Assembly (NCBI RefSeq): GCF_031202265.1
Contig: NZ_CP100604.1
Location: 5,314,501 to 5,378,500, forward strand
Length of the DNA stretch: 64,000 nt
From: Bradyrhizobium sp. Ash2021
GTDB taxonomy: Bacteria > Pseudomonadota > Alphaproteobacteria > Rhizobiales > Xanthobacteraceae
Direction: 5' to 3'
Shown here: piece after piece, positions 56,727-64,000 of the stretch
How the letters are laid out: every line of letters starts with the position of its first letter
How positions within the stretch are numbered: the first letter of the stretch is position 1
The notes under the pieces: generated by a model
Told to the model about the DNA's origin: nothing
Databases searched by the model: none
What the model saw: only the letters and a program-made list of their open reading frames with translations
Program-made: the position numbers and the translations under genes

Positions 56727-57917
56727 GTGAATATCACCCAGCGGGATCGCGACCTCGGCACCGCCTACGCCATGAAGCCATCCACGACGCGGACCGAACT
56801 GACGTCGGTCGGCCGCGGCACGCCGATGGGCGAACTGCTCCGGCGCTACTGGCACCCCGTCGGTCTGGTGACCGATGCCACCGATATCCCCAGAAAAGTG
56901 CGCGTGCTCGGCGAGGATCTGGTGCTTTTCCGCGACAAGCACGCCCGGGTCGGCCTGCTGCACGCCCGCTGCTGCCACCGCGGCACCACGCTCTATTACG
57001 GCAAGGTCGAGGAAGACGGCATCCGTTGCTGCTACCACGGCTGGAAATTCGATACCGAGGGCCATTGCCTCGAACAGCCCTGCGAGCCCGACGGCGGCCA
57101 GTTCAAGGACAAGGTGCGCCAGCCCTGGTACCCCGTGCAGGAATTGTACGGGCTGATCTTCGCCTATATGGGCCCGGCCGAGAAGAAGCCTGCGCTGCCG
57201 CGCTACGAGTGCCTGGAGAAGATGGACGACGGCGAGTTCGTCGAGGCCGACGATTCATCGATCGGCGGCGGCGGCCCGGCCGTCATCCCCTGCAACTGGC
57301 TGCAGCATTTCGAGAACGTGGTTGATCCCTACCATGTTCCGGTGCTGCACGGCTCGTTCAGCGGGCCGCAATTCACTGACATGATGGCCTCGATGCCCGA
57401 GGTGAAGTTCGAGATGTCGCCGCGCGGCGTCACCGTGCGCTCGATCCGCCGTCAGGACGACGGCAAGGTGTTCTACCGGGTGACCGAAGCCGCCCTCCCC
57501 ACCTTGCGCGTGGTGCCCAATCCCCGCGTCGCGCAATTCGCCCGCGTGGAATCGATCGGCTGGACCTTGCCGATCGACGACACCTCGTTCCGCATCTACG
57601 TCGCCGGCCGGGTCAAGACGTCCGGCGACATCGGGCGGATGCGCTCAAAGTTCAACGGAAAATTCTGGTGGGACATGACCGAGCAGGAGCACCAGCAATT
57701 TCCCGGCGACTACGAGGCGCAAACCGGCCAGGGCGAGGTGACGCTGCATTCCGAAGAGCACTTTGGCCAGAGCGACCGCGGCATCCTGATGATCCGGCGC
57801 ATGCTGGGCGACCAGCTCGAGGCCATGGCCGCAGGGCGCGATCCGATCGGCGTGTCGTTTGAGCCCAACGCCGCACCGGTGGAATTCGAGGCGGGGAATT
57901 TCATTCGCGAGGTGTGA
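56727..57917 (+). CDS. Rieske-type aromatic ring-hydroxylating oxygenase, large subunit
   Basis: 396 residues. GTG start at 56727 chosen for GGGAGGAAA just before it. Rieske [2Fe-2S] ligands: HARCCHRGTTLYYG (Cys, His) and GIRCCYHGWKFD (Cys, His). Mononuclear iron site: NWLQHFENVVDPYHVPVLHG (bridging Asp, two His). Resembles phthalate/vanillate-type oxygenases; the true substrate is unknown. No ferredoxin or reductase gene lies nearby, so a shared reductase must serve it. Followed by an MFS gene after 41 bases. Confidence 0.9.
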   Translation: MNITQRDRDLGTAYAMKPSTTRTELTSVGRGTPMGELLRRYWHPVGLVTDATDIPRKVRVLGEDLVLFRDKHARVGLLHARCCHRGTTLYYGKVEEDGIRCCYHGWKFDTEGHCLEQPCEPDGGQFKDKVRQPWYPVQELYGLIFAYMGPAEKKPALPRYECLEKMDDGEFVEADDSSIGGGGPAVIPCNWLQHFENVVDPYHVPVLHGSFSGPQFTDMMASMPEVKFEMSPRGVTVRSIRRQDDGKVFYRVTEAALPTLRVVPNPRVAQFARVESIGWTLPIDDTSFRIYVAGRVKTSGDIGRMRSKFNGKFWWDMTEQEHQQFPGDYEAQTGQGEVTLHSEEHFGQSDRGILMIRRMLGDQLEAMAAGRDPIGVSFEPNAAPVEFEAGNFIREV

Positions 57918-57958
57918 GACAACGCGCCCGACTCAAGAAAATAAATCGAGGGGAAACC

Positions 57959-59251
57959 ATGGTCGATCTCGCGCCGCAGGTGGCCGCGCCAGCGGATGTC
58001 GTCGCAAAGCCCTCCACCCGGCGATACTATGTGCTCGGCGTGCTCACGATCGTCTACGCGCTGAATTTCCTCGACCGCACCATCTTCAACGTCCTGATCG
58101 AGCCGATCAAAAAAGAGTTCACGCTCAGCGACACCACGATGGGCCTGCTCGCGGGCTTCGGCTTCGTGCTGTTCTATTCGCTGCTCGGCATTCCCATCGC
58201 GCGCCTCGCCGACCGGCTCAACCGGCGCAACATCGTAGCTTTGGCGTTTGCGTTCTGGAGCGCGATGACGTTTTTGTGCGGCATGGCGCAAACCGTGACC
58301 ACGCTGACGCTGACACGGATCGGGGTCGGCATCGGCGAATCCGCGGGCCCGCCCGCATCGCAATCGATCGTCGCCGATCTCTTCAACAAGAACGAACGGC
58401 CGCGCGCGCTCGGCATCTACGCCATCGGCACCTATCTCGGGATTTTCCTCGGCTATTTCATCGGCGGCTATGTCAACCAGCACTACGGCTGGCGGATGGC
58501 GTTCTTCACCGCCGGCCTGCCCGGCATCGCCCTCGCCGCCGTGCTGTGGCTGACCATCTCCGAACCCAGGCGCGGCGCGATGGCGGAGACGTTCACGCCG
58601 GAGCCGATCGGGCCGACGCTGGGCTTCCTCGCTTCGCAGCAAAGTTTTGTCATCGTGCTGATAGGTTTTTGCCTCACGACCTACACCAACTACGCCACCG
58701 CGGCCTGGATTCCGCCATTCCCGGCGCGCGTGCATCATCTCTCCAGCGCCGAGATCGGCACGTATGCCGGCACCTTCAAGGGCCTTGCCGGAATGGCGGG
58801 TACCCTGATCGGCGGCCTCGTGGTGGCCCAGATCAGCCGCCGCGACGACCGCTGGAAATTATGGGCGCCGGCGATCACATCGGGCCTCGCCGGCCCGGTG
58901 TTCGCCGTGTGCATGCTTACCAACCATTTTGCGACGATGGTCGCGGCACTGGCGGCGACCTCGTTCCTGGTCGGCTTTCACCTCGGGCCGATCTTTGCGA
59001 TCGCGCAGACCGTCGCCCGGCCCAGCATGCGCGCGCTGGCTTCCGCGATCATCGCGCTGACCGCGACCTGCTTTGGCCAGGGCGTCGGCCCGCTGGTGGT
59101 CGGCGTGATCAACGACGCGCTGAAGAACGACTACGGCGCCAATGCCGTGCGTTACTCGCTGCTGTCAGCCGCTGTGACGACTACACTCGGCGCGCTGCTG
59201 TTCGTGTGGGCAGCGCGGACGATCCGCGCCGATATCCAGCGGACTGCCTGA
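57959..59251 (+). CDS. MFS transporter, aromatic-acid type
   Basis: 430 residues, 12 membrane helices. It opens with YYVLGVLTIVYALNFLDRTI and the cytoplasmic motif A is GIPIARLADRLNRRN. RIGVGIGESAGPPASQSIVA resembles spinster-like/aromatic-acid carriers. GAGGGGAAACC precedes the ATG. Probably imports the substrate of the Rieske oxygenase or exports a product. Confidence 0.9.
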   Translation: MVDLAPQVAAPADVVAKPSTRRYYVLGVLTIVYALNFLDRTIFNVLIEPIKKEFTLSDTTMGLLAGFGFVLFYSLLGIPIARLADRLNRRNIVALAFAFWSAMTFLCGMAQTVTTLTLTRIGVGIGESAGPPASQSIVADLFNKNERPRALGIYAIGTYLGIFLGYFIGGYVNQHYGWRMAFFTAGLPGIALAAVLWLTISEPRRGAMAETFTPEPIGPTLGFLASQQSFVIVLIGFCLTTYTNYATAAWIPPFPARVHHLSSAEIGTYAGTFKGLAGMAGTLIGGLVVAQISRRDDRWKLWAPAITSGLAGPVFAVCMLTNHFATMVAALAATSFLVGFHLGPIFAIAQTVARPSMRALASAIIALTATCFGQGVGPLVVGVINDALKNDYGANAVRYSLLSAAVTTTLGALLFVWAARTIRADIQRTA

Positions 59252-59258
59252 TCCGGCC

Positions 59259-60281
59259 TTACGTCAGCTTGCCCGTATATTTCTCCAGCGCAGCCCAGGC
59301 TTCCGCGCCATAAGTCTTCTGCCACTGCGCGTAGAAGCCGGCCTTTACCAGCGCCGCCCTGAACTGCACGGGATCGGGTTTGTTGAAGGTCATGCCTTTG
59401 CCGGTGAGTTCGGCCTGCAGCGAGCGCTCCATCTCCAATAGATCGGCGCGCTCCTTGATCGCCGCGGCGTCGAAGTGGCTGTTGACGATATCGAGCAGAT
59501 CCGGCGGCAGGGCCGATAGTGCGCGGCGATTGCCGAGGATCCAGTAGCCGCTCCAGCAATGGTTCGACAGCGCACAGTATTTCTGCACCTCGTAGAGCTT
59601 GCCGGTCGAGACCTGCGCCAGCGGGTTTTCCTGGCCTTCGACGATGTGGGTCTGCAAGGCGGAGTAGAGTTCGCTGTAGCTGATGCTCGACGGCAGCGTG
59701 CCGAGCCCCGAGAACAGCGACGTCAGCAGCGCGGTCACGGGAACGCGGATCTTGAAGCCTTTGAGATCCTCGACGCTGGTGAGCTGCCGGCTCGATGACG
59801 AGGTGATCTGGCGAAAACCGTTGTCCCAGATCTTCTTCATCGGCACGAGCCCGGTCTTGCCGATGGCCTCGCGCACGACGTCGCCGACGCCGCCATCCAT
59901 CGCCGCCCAGACCTGGTCATAGGACCCAAACGCGAAGCCGACGCTCGGCAGGCCCGACAGCGGCACCAGCGTGGACAGTGTGAGACTTGGCGCCGCCAGC
60001 AGCTCGATGCCGCCGGCGCGGAGCTGCGACAGCATTTCGGGATCGCCGCCGAGCTGGCTGTTGGCGAACACCGTGACGTTCAGCCGCCCGGACGACTGCG
60101 CACCGATCGCCTTGGCAGCTACGGTCAGGCGAATCGTCAGTGGATGGGTTTCCGGCGTATTAACGCCGAGCTTGAAGTCGAACTCGGCCGCCGCTTGGGC
60201 GGGCTTGCCGAGGATGGTGCTGGCCCAGGCGGCGGAAGCCGCACCCAGCAGACCCCGGCGGGTGATCGTCGTTGTTTTCAT
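59259..60281 (-). CDS. TRAP transporter solute-binding protein (DctP family), no membrane partner nearby
   Basis: 340 residues. A twin-arginine signal (TITRRGLLGAASAAWA, cleavage near GKPAQA) sends it folded to the periplasm. FKLGVNTPETHPLTIRLTVA and PVTALLTSLFSGLGTLPSSI with ALQTHIVEGQENPLAQ fit DctP proteins that bind organic acids. No DctQ/DctM genes are adjacent. Convergent with the MFS gene (7-base gap), so it may belong functionally to the same catabolic patch. Confidence 0.88.
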   Translation of the reverse strand: MKTTTITRRGLLGAASAAWASTILGKPAQAAAEFDFKLGVNTPETHPLTIRLTVAAKAIGAQSSGRLNVTVFANSQLGGDPEMLSQLRAGGIELLAAPSLTLSTLVPLSGLPSVGFAFGSYDQVWAAMDGGVGDVVREAIGKTGLVPMKKIWDNGFRQITSSSSRQLTSVEDLKGFKIRVPVTALLTSLFSGLGTLPSSISYSELYSALQTHIVEGQENPLAQVSTGKLYEVQKYCALSNHCWSGYWILGNRRALSALPPDLLDIVNSHFDAAAIKERADLLEMERSLQAELTGKGMTFNKPDPVQFRAALVKAGFYAQWQKTYGAEAWAALEKYTGKLT

Positions 60282-60474
60282 TATTGTTTTTCTCCCAGGC
60301 ACGGTACCGCGCCTGGCCGCAGTTTCAGCCGAACCGGCCTCCGCCGCAAGCCGGGGACGAAACCGATCCAGCCGATCCACGAAACCATTTTGCGGAAACC
60401 ATGAAACCATCCCGAAACAGACCGGGCGTACACCGTCACCAACAGACGGCGCATAGACGCCTCGGAGGCATCAC

Positions 60475-60678
60475 ATGAACCACTCAATTCATTCAGCGGA
60501 CCGTTCGACCCACCTGAAGATCGTGGTCGTCGCCCTCGTGGCTGGCATCGCGGTGGCGGGTTTTGGTATCTCGGCCCGCTCCAACGCGGATTTCACCCAG
60601 ACCGCCCAGAGCACCCACGTCATGAAGGCGGGCAAGCCGGTGGCGGTGACGAGTTCGGATGTCTCGACCATCCGCTAA
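60475..60678 (+). CDS. Small single-span membrane protein
   Basis: 67 residues. A helix at about 15-33 (LKIVVVALVAGIAVAGFGIS) follows a short polar head, then a tail with MKAGKPVAVTSSDVSTIR. GGAGG lies 8 bases before the ATG and a terminator follows the stop, so it is a stand-alone gene. I have the impression that similar proteins are widespread in Bradyrhizobium; function unknown. Confidence 0.75.
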   Translation: MNHSIHSADRSTHLKIVVVALVAGIAVAGFGISARSNADFTQTAQSTHVMKAGKPVAVTSSDVSTIR

Positions 60679-60700
60679 ACCATCCAGACCTGGTTGAAAT

Positions 60701-60730
60701 AAAAACGGCCGCCTGTGGGCGGCCTTTTTG
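60701..60730 (+). terminator. Terminator of the small membrane protein gene
   Basis: Perfect 7-bp stem GGCCGCC / GGCGGCC, loop TGTG, followed by TTTTT. Confidence 0.9.
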
Positions 60731-60786
60731 TTGGGCGGTGTTGGCAGAGTGGAACTAAGCCATCGGGACCTAAGCCATTGATAAAA

Positions 60787-60863
60787 TGGCGCGAGAGACG
60801 GGACTCGAACCCGCGGCCTCCGCCGTGACAGGGCGGCGCTCTAACCAACTGAGCTACTCCCGC
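60787..60863 (-). tRNA. tRNA-Asp (GTC)
   Basis: 77 bases including an encoded CCA. Acceptor GCGGGAG pairs with CTCTCGC (one G-U), D arm GCTC...GAGC, anticodon loop CTGTCAC giving GTC, T loop TTCGAGT. All four arms fold. Confidence 0.95.
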
Positions 60864-61191
60864 GGATGCCGAAATCAGATACTGATCCGCGCAGAAGGGA
60901 GGGCATAAAGGCCTGCCCCTCCTTAGTCAAGGACGTTGCGAATCCCCGCGCTATCCGGGCCTTTTTGCGACGTCGATGCAAATAATGGCCTATTTTCAGG
61001 CAAATCAGCGTAGTCAGTCGCCACCCGAATCATTTAAGGCCTGATACGTCTTGGTTTCCTGGCGTCCGCTCCGTTCTGATTGCATCAGAACCTTGGCACC
61101 AGGCCTCCATTTGACGTGTTTTACGCGCGCGAACCGGTACCCATTCCGCTCGAATACGTTCCAAAGCCATCAACCACGAGGAGGGCCAGAT
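60864..61191. other. Intergenic region between tRNA-Asp and HU
   Basis: 330 bases. The right part is occupied by an extragenic repeat (61071-61160), followed by GAGGAGGG, the HU ribosome site. The left part should contain the tRNA-Asp promoter; AATAATGGCC near 60980 is AT-richer, but I cannot fix boxes. No gene seen. Confidence 0.45.
61071..61160. repeat. Extragenic repeat, copy 6 (upstream of HU)
   Basis: CCGTTCTGATTGCATCAGAA, TTTGACGTGTTTTACGCGCG, CGAACCGGTACCCATTCCGC and TCGAATACGTT. It matches copy 1 along its whole length including the TCTGAT...ATCAGAACC arm. This copy lies in the leader or promoter of the HU gene, not behind a stop codon. Confidence 0.7.
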
Positions 61192-61491
61192 ATGGCGAAG
61201 AAAGCAGCGACCCCAGCCACCGTTACGCTGAAGCACCTGGCGGCGGCGATCGCCGAGGATCAGGAACTGTCGAAGAAGCAGGCCGAGTCCATCCTGAGCG
61301 ACGTGGTCACCATGATCACCAAGCACCTGAAGAAGGGCGAGCGCATCCGCATCGTCGGCCTCGGCATCCTCCAGGTCCGCAAGCGCGCCGCCCGCATGGG
61401 CCGCAACCCCGCCACCGGCGAAGCGATCCACATCAAGGCCAGCAAGAAGGTCGCCTTCCGTGCGGCCAAGGAACTCAAGGAAGCCGTCTAA
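61192..61491 (+). CDS. hup: DNA-binding protein HU
   Basis: Histone-like protein that bends and compacts DNA. 99 residues with an N-terminal MAKKAATPATVTLKHLAAAI, the arm VRKRAARMGRNPATGEAI with the intercalating Pro, and ending KASKKVAFRAAKELKEAV. GAGGAGGG precedes the ATG. Strong terminator after the stop. Confidence 0.93.
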   Translation: MAKKAATPATVTLKHLAAAIAEDQELSKKQAESILSDVVTMITKHLKKGERIRIVGLGILQVRKRAARMGRNPATGEAIHIKASKKVAFRAAKELKEAV

Positions 61492-61515
61492 GACGCCTTT
61501 TCTGTTCCCGACGTG

Positions 61516-61560
61516 AAGCGCCATTCCGGCTCGTCAAGCGGCCCCGGAATGGCGCTTTTC
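61516..61560 (+). terminator. Terminator of the HU gene
   Basis: A perfect 14-bp stem AAGCGCCATTCCGG / CCGGAATGGCGCTT with a 14-base loop, followed by TTC. The T-tract is short but the stem is long, and it lies between HU and pepT. Confidence 0.8.
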
Positions 61561-61601
61561 TGTTATAGAGCCCTCCCGTTTCTCAGTTTGCTCCGGTCAT
61601 C

Positions 61602-62858
61602 ATGTCGGCTTCGTCGCTCTCGTTCACGCATACCGTCACCGAACGCTTCCTGCGCTATGTCGTGATCGACACCCAGTCGGATGCGGACTCGCCGACCTGC
61701 CCTTCCACCGAGAAGCAAAAGGATCTGGGCCGCCTGCTCGCCTCCGAATTGCAGGCGATGGGACTGCGTGACGCCCATCTCGACGCGCACGGCTATGTCT
61801 ACGCGACGATTCCTGCGAATACCGACAAGCAGGTGCCGGTGATCTGCTTCTGCTCGCATATGGACACCTCGCCGGACTGCACCGGCAAGGACGTCAAGCC
61901 GCAGATCGTGCGTAACTATCGCGGCGGCGACATCGTGCTGCCGAAAGATCGCACCCAGGTGATCCGCGTCGCCGAGCACCCGGCGCTCGCCGACCAGATC
62001 GGCAACGACATCGTCACCACGGACGGCACCACGCTATTGGGCGCCGACAACAAGGCCGGGCTCGCCGAGATCGTGGATGCCGCGCAGTTCCTGATCCGCA
62101 ATCCGCAAATCAAGCACGGCACGATCAAGATCCTGTTCACGCCCGACGAGGAGATCGGCCGCGGCGTCGACAAGGTGGATCTGAAAAAGCTCGGCGCCGA
62201 TTTCGCCTATACGATGGACGGCGAAACCGCCGGGAATATCGAGGACGAGACGTTTTCGGCCGACGGCGCAACCATCACCATCGAAGGCGTCTCTACCCAT
62301 CCAGGTTTTGCCAAGGGCAAGATGGAGCACGCGATCAAGATCGCGGCCGCGATTGTCGACCGCCTGCCGAAAGAGACCTGCTCGCCGGAAACCACCGACG
62401 GCAAGCAGGGCTTTCTGCACCCGATCGGCATTTCCGGCGCGCTGGAGAAGGCGACGGTCGGCTTCATCGTGCGCGATTTCACCGACGAAGGCCTGAAGGA
62501 AAAAGAGGCGCTGCTCGAAGGCATCGTCAAGGATGTGATGAAGGCCTATCCGCGCTCGACCTACAGGATGGAGGTCAAGCAGCAATACCGCAACATGAAG
62601 CAGGTGATCGACGCTCACCCTGAGATCGTCGACTACGCCATCGAGGCGATCCGCCGCGCCGGGCTGACGCCGGTGCGCAGTTCAATCCGCGGCGGCACCG
62701 ACGGTTCGCGGCTGTCGTTCATGGGACTGCCCTGCCCCAACATCTTTGCCGGCGAGTACGCGTTCCATTCGCGGCTGGAATGGGTCAGCCGGCAGGACAT
62801 GGAAAAGGCAGCGGAGACCATCGTGCATCTGGCGATGATCTGGGAAGAGCGGGCGTAG
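61602..62858 (+). CDS. pepT: Peptidase T (tripeptide aminopeptidase)
   Basis: Cytoplasmic zinc aminopeptidase of the M20B family that removes the N-terminal residue of tripeptides. 418 residues. Zinc ligands: VICFCSHMDTSPDCTG (His, Asp), TLLGADNKAGLAEI (Asp), LFTPDEEIGRGVDKV (catalytic Glu-Glu), AYTMDGETAG (Asp) and a His near the end (EYAFHSRLEW). IRGGTDGSRLSFMGLPCPN is hallmark. Confidence 0.95.
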   Translation: MSASSLSFTHTVTERFLRYVVIDTQSDADSPTCPSTEKQKDLGRLLASELQAMGLRDAHLDAHGYVYATIPANTDKQVPVICFCSHMDTSPDCTGKDVKPQIVRNYRGGDIVLPKDRTQVIRVAEHPALADQIGNDIVTTDGTTLLGADNKAGLAEIVDAAQFLIRNPQIKHGTIKILFTPDEEIGRGVDKVDLKKLGADFAYTMDGETAGNIEDETFSADGATITIEGVSTHPGFAKGKMEHAIKIAAAIVDRLPKETCSPETTDGKQGFLHPIGISGALEKATVGFIVRDFTDEGLKEKEALLEGIVKDVMKAYPRSTYRMEVKQQYRNMKQVIDAHPEIVDYAIEAIRRAGLTPVRSSIRGGTDGSRLSFMGLPCPNIFAGEYAFHSRLEWVSRQDMEKAAETIVHLAMIWEERA

Positions 62859-62865
62859 CGCCGCC

Positions 62866-62983
62866 CGTCATTGCGAGCCAACGGGCCGCGCGAATGCGCG
62901 CCCGATGACAGGCTCCGCGAAGCACTCCATGTCGCCGCAACCGCGGTATGGATTGCTTCGTCGCTTCGCTCCTCGCAATGACG
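62866..62983. repeat. REP-like extragenic palindrome
   Basis: Outer arms CGTCATTGCGAG and CTCGCAATGACG are exact inverted repeats about 95 bases apart; the inner part includes CCGATGACAGGCTCCGCGAA and GGATTGCTTCG. I recognise the ends as a very common Bradyrhizobium/Rhodopseudomonas intergenic element. It fills the space between pepT and the convergent methyltransferase. Confidence 0.8.
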
Positions 62984-63004
62984 CGTCATCTGGCGCGTTC
63001 CGCC

Positions 63005-63865
63005 TCACGAAGCCCGCGCGGTCACGATCCAGATCGATGCCGGAAGCGGCACCGTCTGCCCCCTGGCAAAGGCCGCGAGCGCCTCGCGGATCGAATTTGT
63101 CGCAGCGGCGCGAACCTCATCCGGATGGCCCTCCAGCGCACGGCTGGCCGGGCCGATTTCGAGCGCGCCCTGGACCGCCGCATCGAGCCCGCGTCCGATG
63201 GCGACATCGAGCGCCAGATCGCACGGCTCCATTTCAATCCCGGTGAAGCCGGCCTCGCCCAGGATATGGTGGACGCGCGCCTCCGAGGCAAATGAGAACG
63301 GCCCGGGATCTTCCGGTCCCTGCGGCGGCAGTTTCGGGACGTGTTGGTAGACGGCCTGAAGCGGCGCCATGAAAAACGGGTTTTCGCGCGGCTCGCGCCA
63401 GCAGGCGAACGCCAGCCGGCCCGACGGCCGCAGCGCCTTTCGCATATTCGCAAACGACAGCGCCGGGTCGGCGAAGAACATCACGCCGAACCGCGAGGCC
63501 AGCAAATCGAAACTTGTCGGATCGAACGGATACACGGTGGCGTCCGCCAGCACGAAATCGACCGGCAATTCCTTGGGCGCGCTCTCCCGCGCCCGCGCCA
63601 GCATCGGGCCTGATATGTCGACGCCGAAGGCATGCCCCGATGGCGCGACCTTTCGTGCGAATGCAATCGTCGTGGCGCCACTGCCACACCCAACATCGAT
63701 GACCCGTTCGCCGGCCTTAGGCCTGGTGCGATCGATCAGAAGGTCGGCGATCGGCGCCAGCACGACGTCCTGCGCCTGCTGCCGATTAGCCCAGCGCTGG
63801 CCGCCCGGACCGTTCCAGTAAGCAATCTGGTCGGCGTTTTGTTCGTGGCCTGTGGGGATGTCCAT
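63005..63865 (-). CDS. SAM-dependent methyltransferase, class I
   Basis: 286 residues. SAM site RVIDVGCGSGATTIAFARKV, acidic loop FGVDISGPMLARA, and VDFVLADATVYPFDPTSFDL followed by RFGVMFFADP and ALRPSGRLAFACWREP, as in UbiE-like Methyltransf_11/25 enzymes. The substrate cannot be told. A stand-alone gene. Confidence 0.85.
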   Translation of the reverse strand: MDIPTGHEQNADQIAYWNGPGGQRWANRQQAQDVVLAPIADLLIDRTRPKAGERVIDVGCGSGATTIAFARKVAPSGHAFGVDISGPMLARARESAPKELPVDFVLADATVYPFDPTSFDLLASRFGVMFFADPALSFANMRKALRPSGRLAFACWREPRENPFFMAPLQAVYQHVPKLPPQGPEDPGPFSFASEARVHHILGEAGFTGIEMEPCDLALDVAIGRGLDAAVQGALEIGPASRALEGHPDEVRAAATNSIREALAAFARGQTVPLPASIWIVTARAS

Positions 63866-63971
63866 TGATGGATACTCGCTGTCGGTCCGCCTTCGCTTTT
63901 CGAGCTACGGCGCGACACCCCTCGCGCTCCACGCGCGGCTGGCATGCCGAGCCGAAGCGCAGCGCGAAGGC

Positions 63972-64000
63972 TGGTAGGCGGCGACGGATTCGAACCGCCG
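63972..64000 (-). tRNA. 3' end of a tRNA gene, cut by the window edge
   Basis: On the minus strand the sequence GGCGG-TTCGAAT-CCGTC is a T arm (one G-U pair), followed by seven acceptor bases GCCGCCT, discriminator A and encoded CCA. The rest, including the anticodon, is outside the window, so the amino acid is unknown; the 5' acceptor strand should read AGGCGGC. Confidence 0.85.

Overview
The window is high-GC, almost gap-free chromosomal DNA from an alphaproteobacterium, most likely Bradyrhizobium or a close relative in Nitrobacteraceae. The clues are the 14-gene nuo operon with small accessory genes inside it, four DUF3551-type small secreted proteins (a family I associate with Bradyrhizobium), an alphaproteobacterial bS2 with a C-terminal extension, a short ProS without an editing insert, extragenic repeats of the kind seen throughout Bradyrhizobium genomes, and LexA boxes of the GTTC-N7-GTTC type. 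The genus is inference from these features.

Layout. 1-13.6 kb is an envelope and translation block on the minus strand: rpsB-tsf-pyrH-frr-uppS-cdsA-dxr-rseP-bamA-lpxD-fabZ-(small secreted protein)-lpxA. 13.9-19.7 kb holds an orphan Phd-type antitoxin and a secreted/membrane cluster: DUF2846 lipoprotein, trypsin-like protease, FHA membrane protein and a caspase-fold protein that has lost both catalytic residues. 20-23.5 kb is dnaE, preceded by a 32-codon membrane-peptide gene with two LexA boxes in its promoter. 24-27.6 kb carries small proteins, an Omp25/31-type porin-like protein and a DUF3551 cluster shaped by a tandem duplication that also copied the 3' end of lolD. 27.7-31 kb is lolD, lolC/E and proS. 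31.2-35.1 kb is a copper-handling operon (DUF2946, outer-membrane-like protein, copC, copD, PCu(A)C, YtkA-like) in which the PCu(A)C gene looks frameshifted in its Met/His tail. 35.3-36.6 kb has a possible small RNA or leader with a strong terminator, a globin and small membrane proteins.

36.6-55.9 kb is one long minus-strand unit: nuoABCD, an FkbM methyltransferase, nuoE, a small membrane protein, nuoF, two small genes, nuoGHIJKLMN, birA, RNase J, methylmalonyl-CoA epimerase and DUF1467. It encodes complete respiratory complex I plus riders. 56-60.3 kb is a catabolic patch: a MarR repressor divergent from a Rieske oxygenase and an MFS transporter across a near-perfect dyad, followed by an orphan TRAP binding protein. 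60.4-64 kb has a small membrane protein, tRNA-Asp, HU, peptidase T, a methyltransferase and the 3' end of a second tRNA cut by the window edge.

The best candidates for something new are the SOS-controlled 32-residue membrane protein upstream of dnaE, the periplasmic pseudo-caspase/trypsin/FHA/lipoprotein cluster, the FkbM methyltransferase translationally coupled inside the complex I operon, and the frameshifted copper chaperone. All functions are read from sequence by recognition; no database search was possible.
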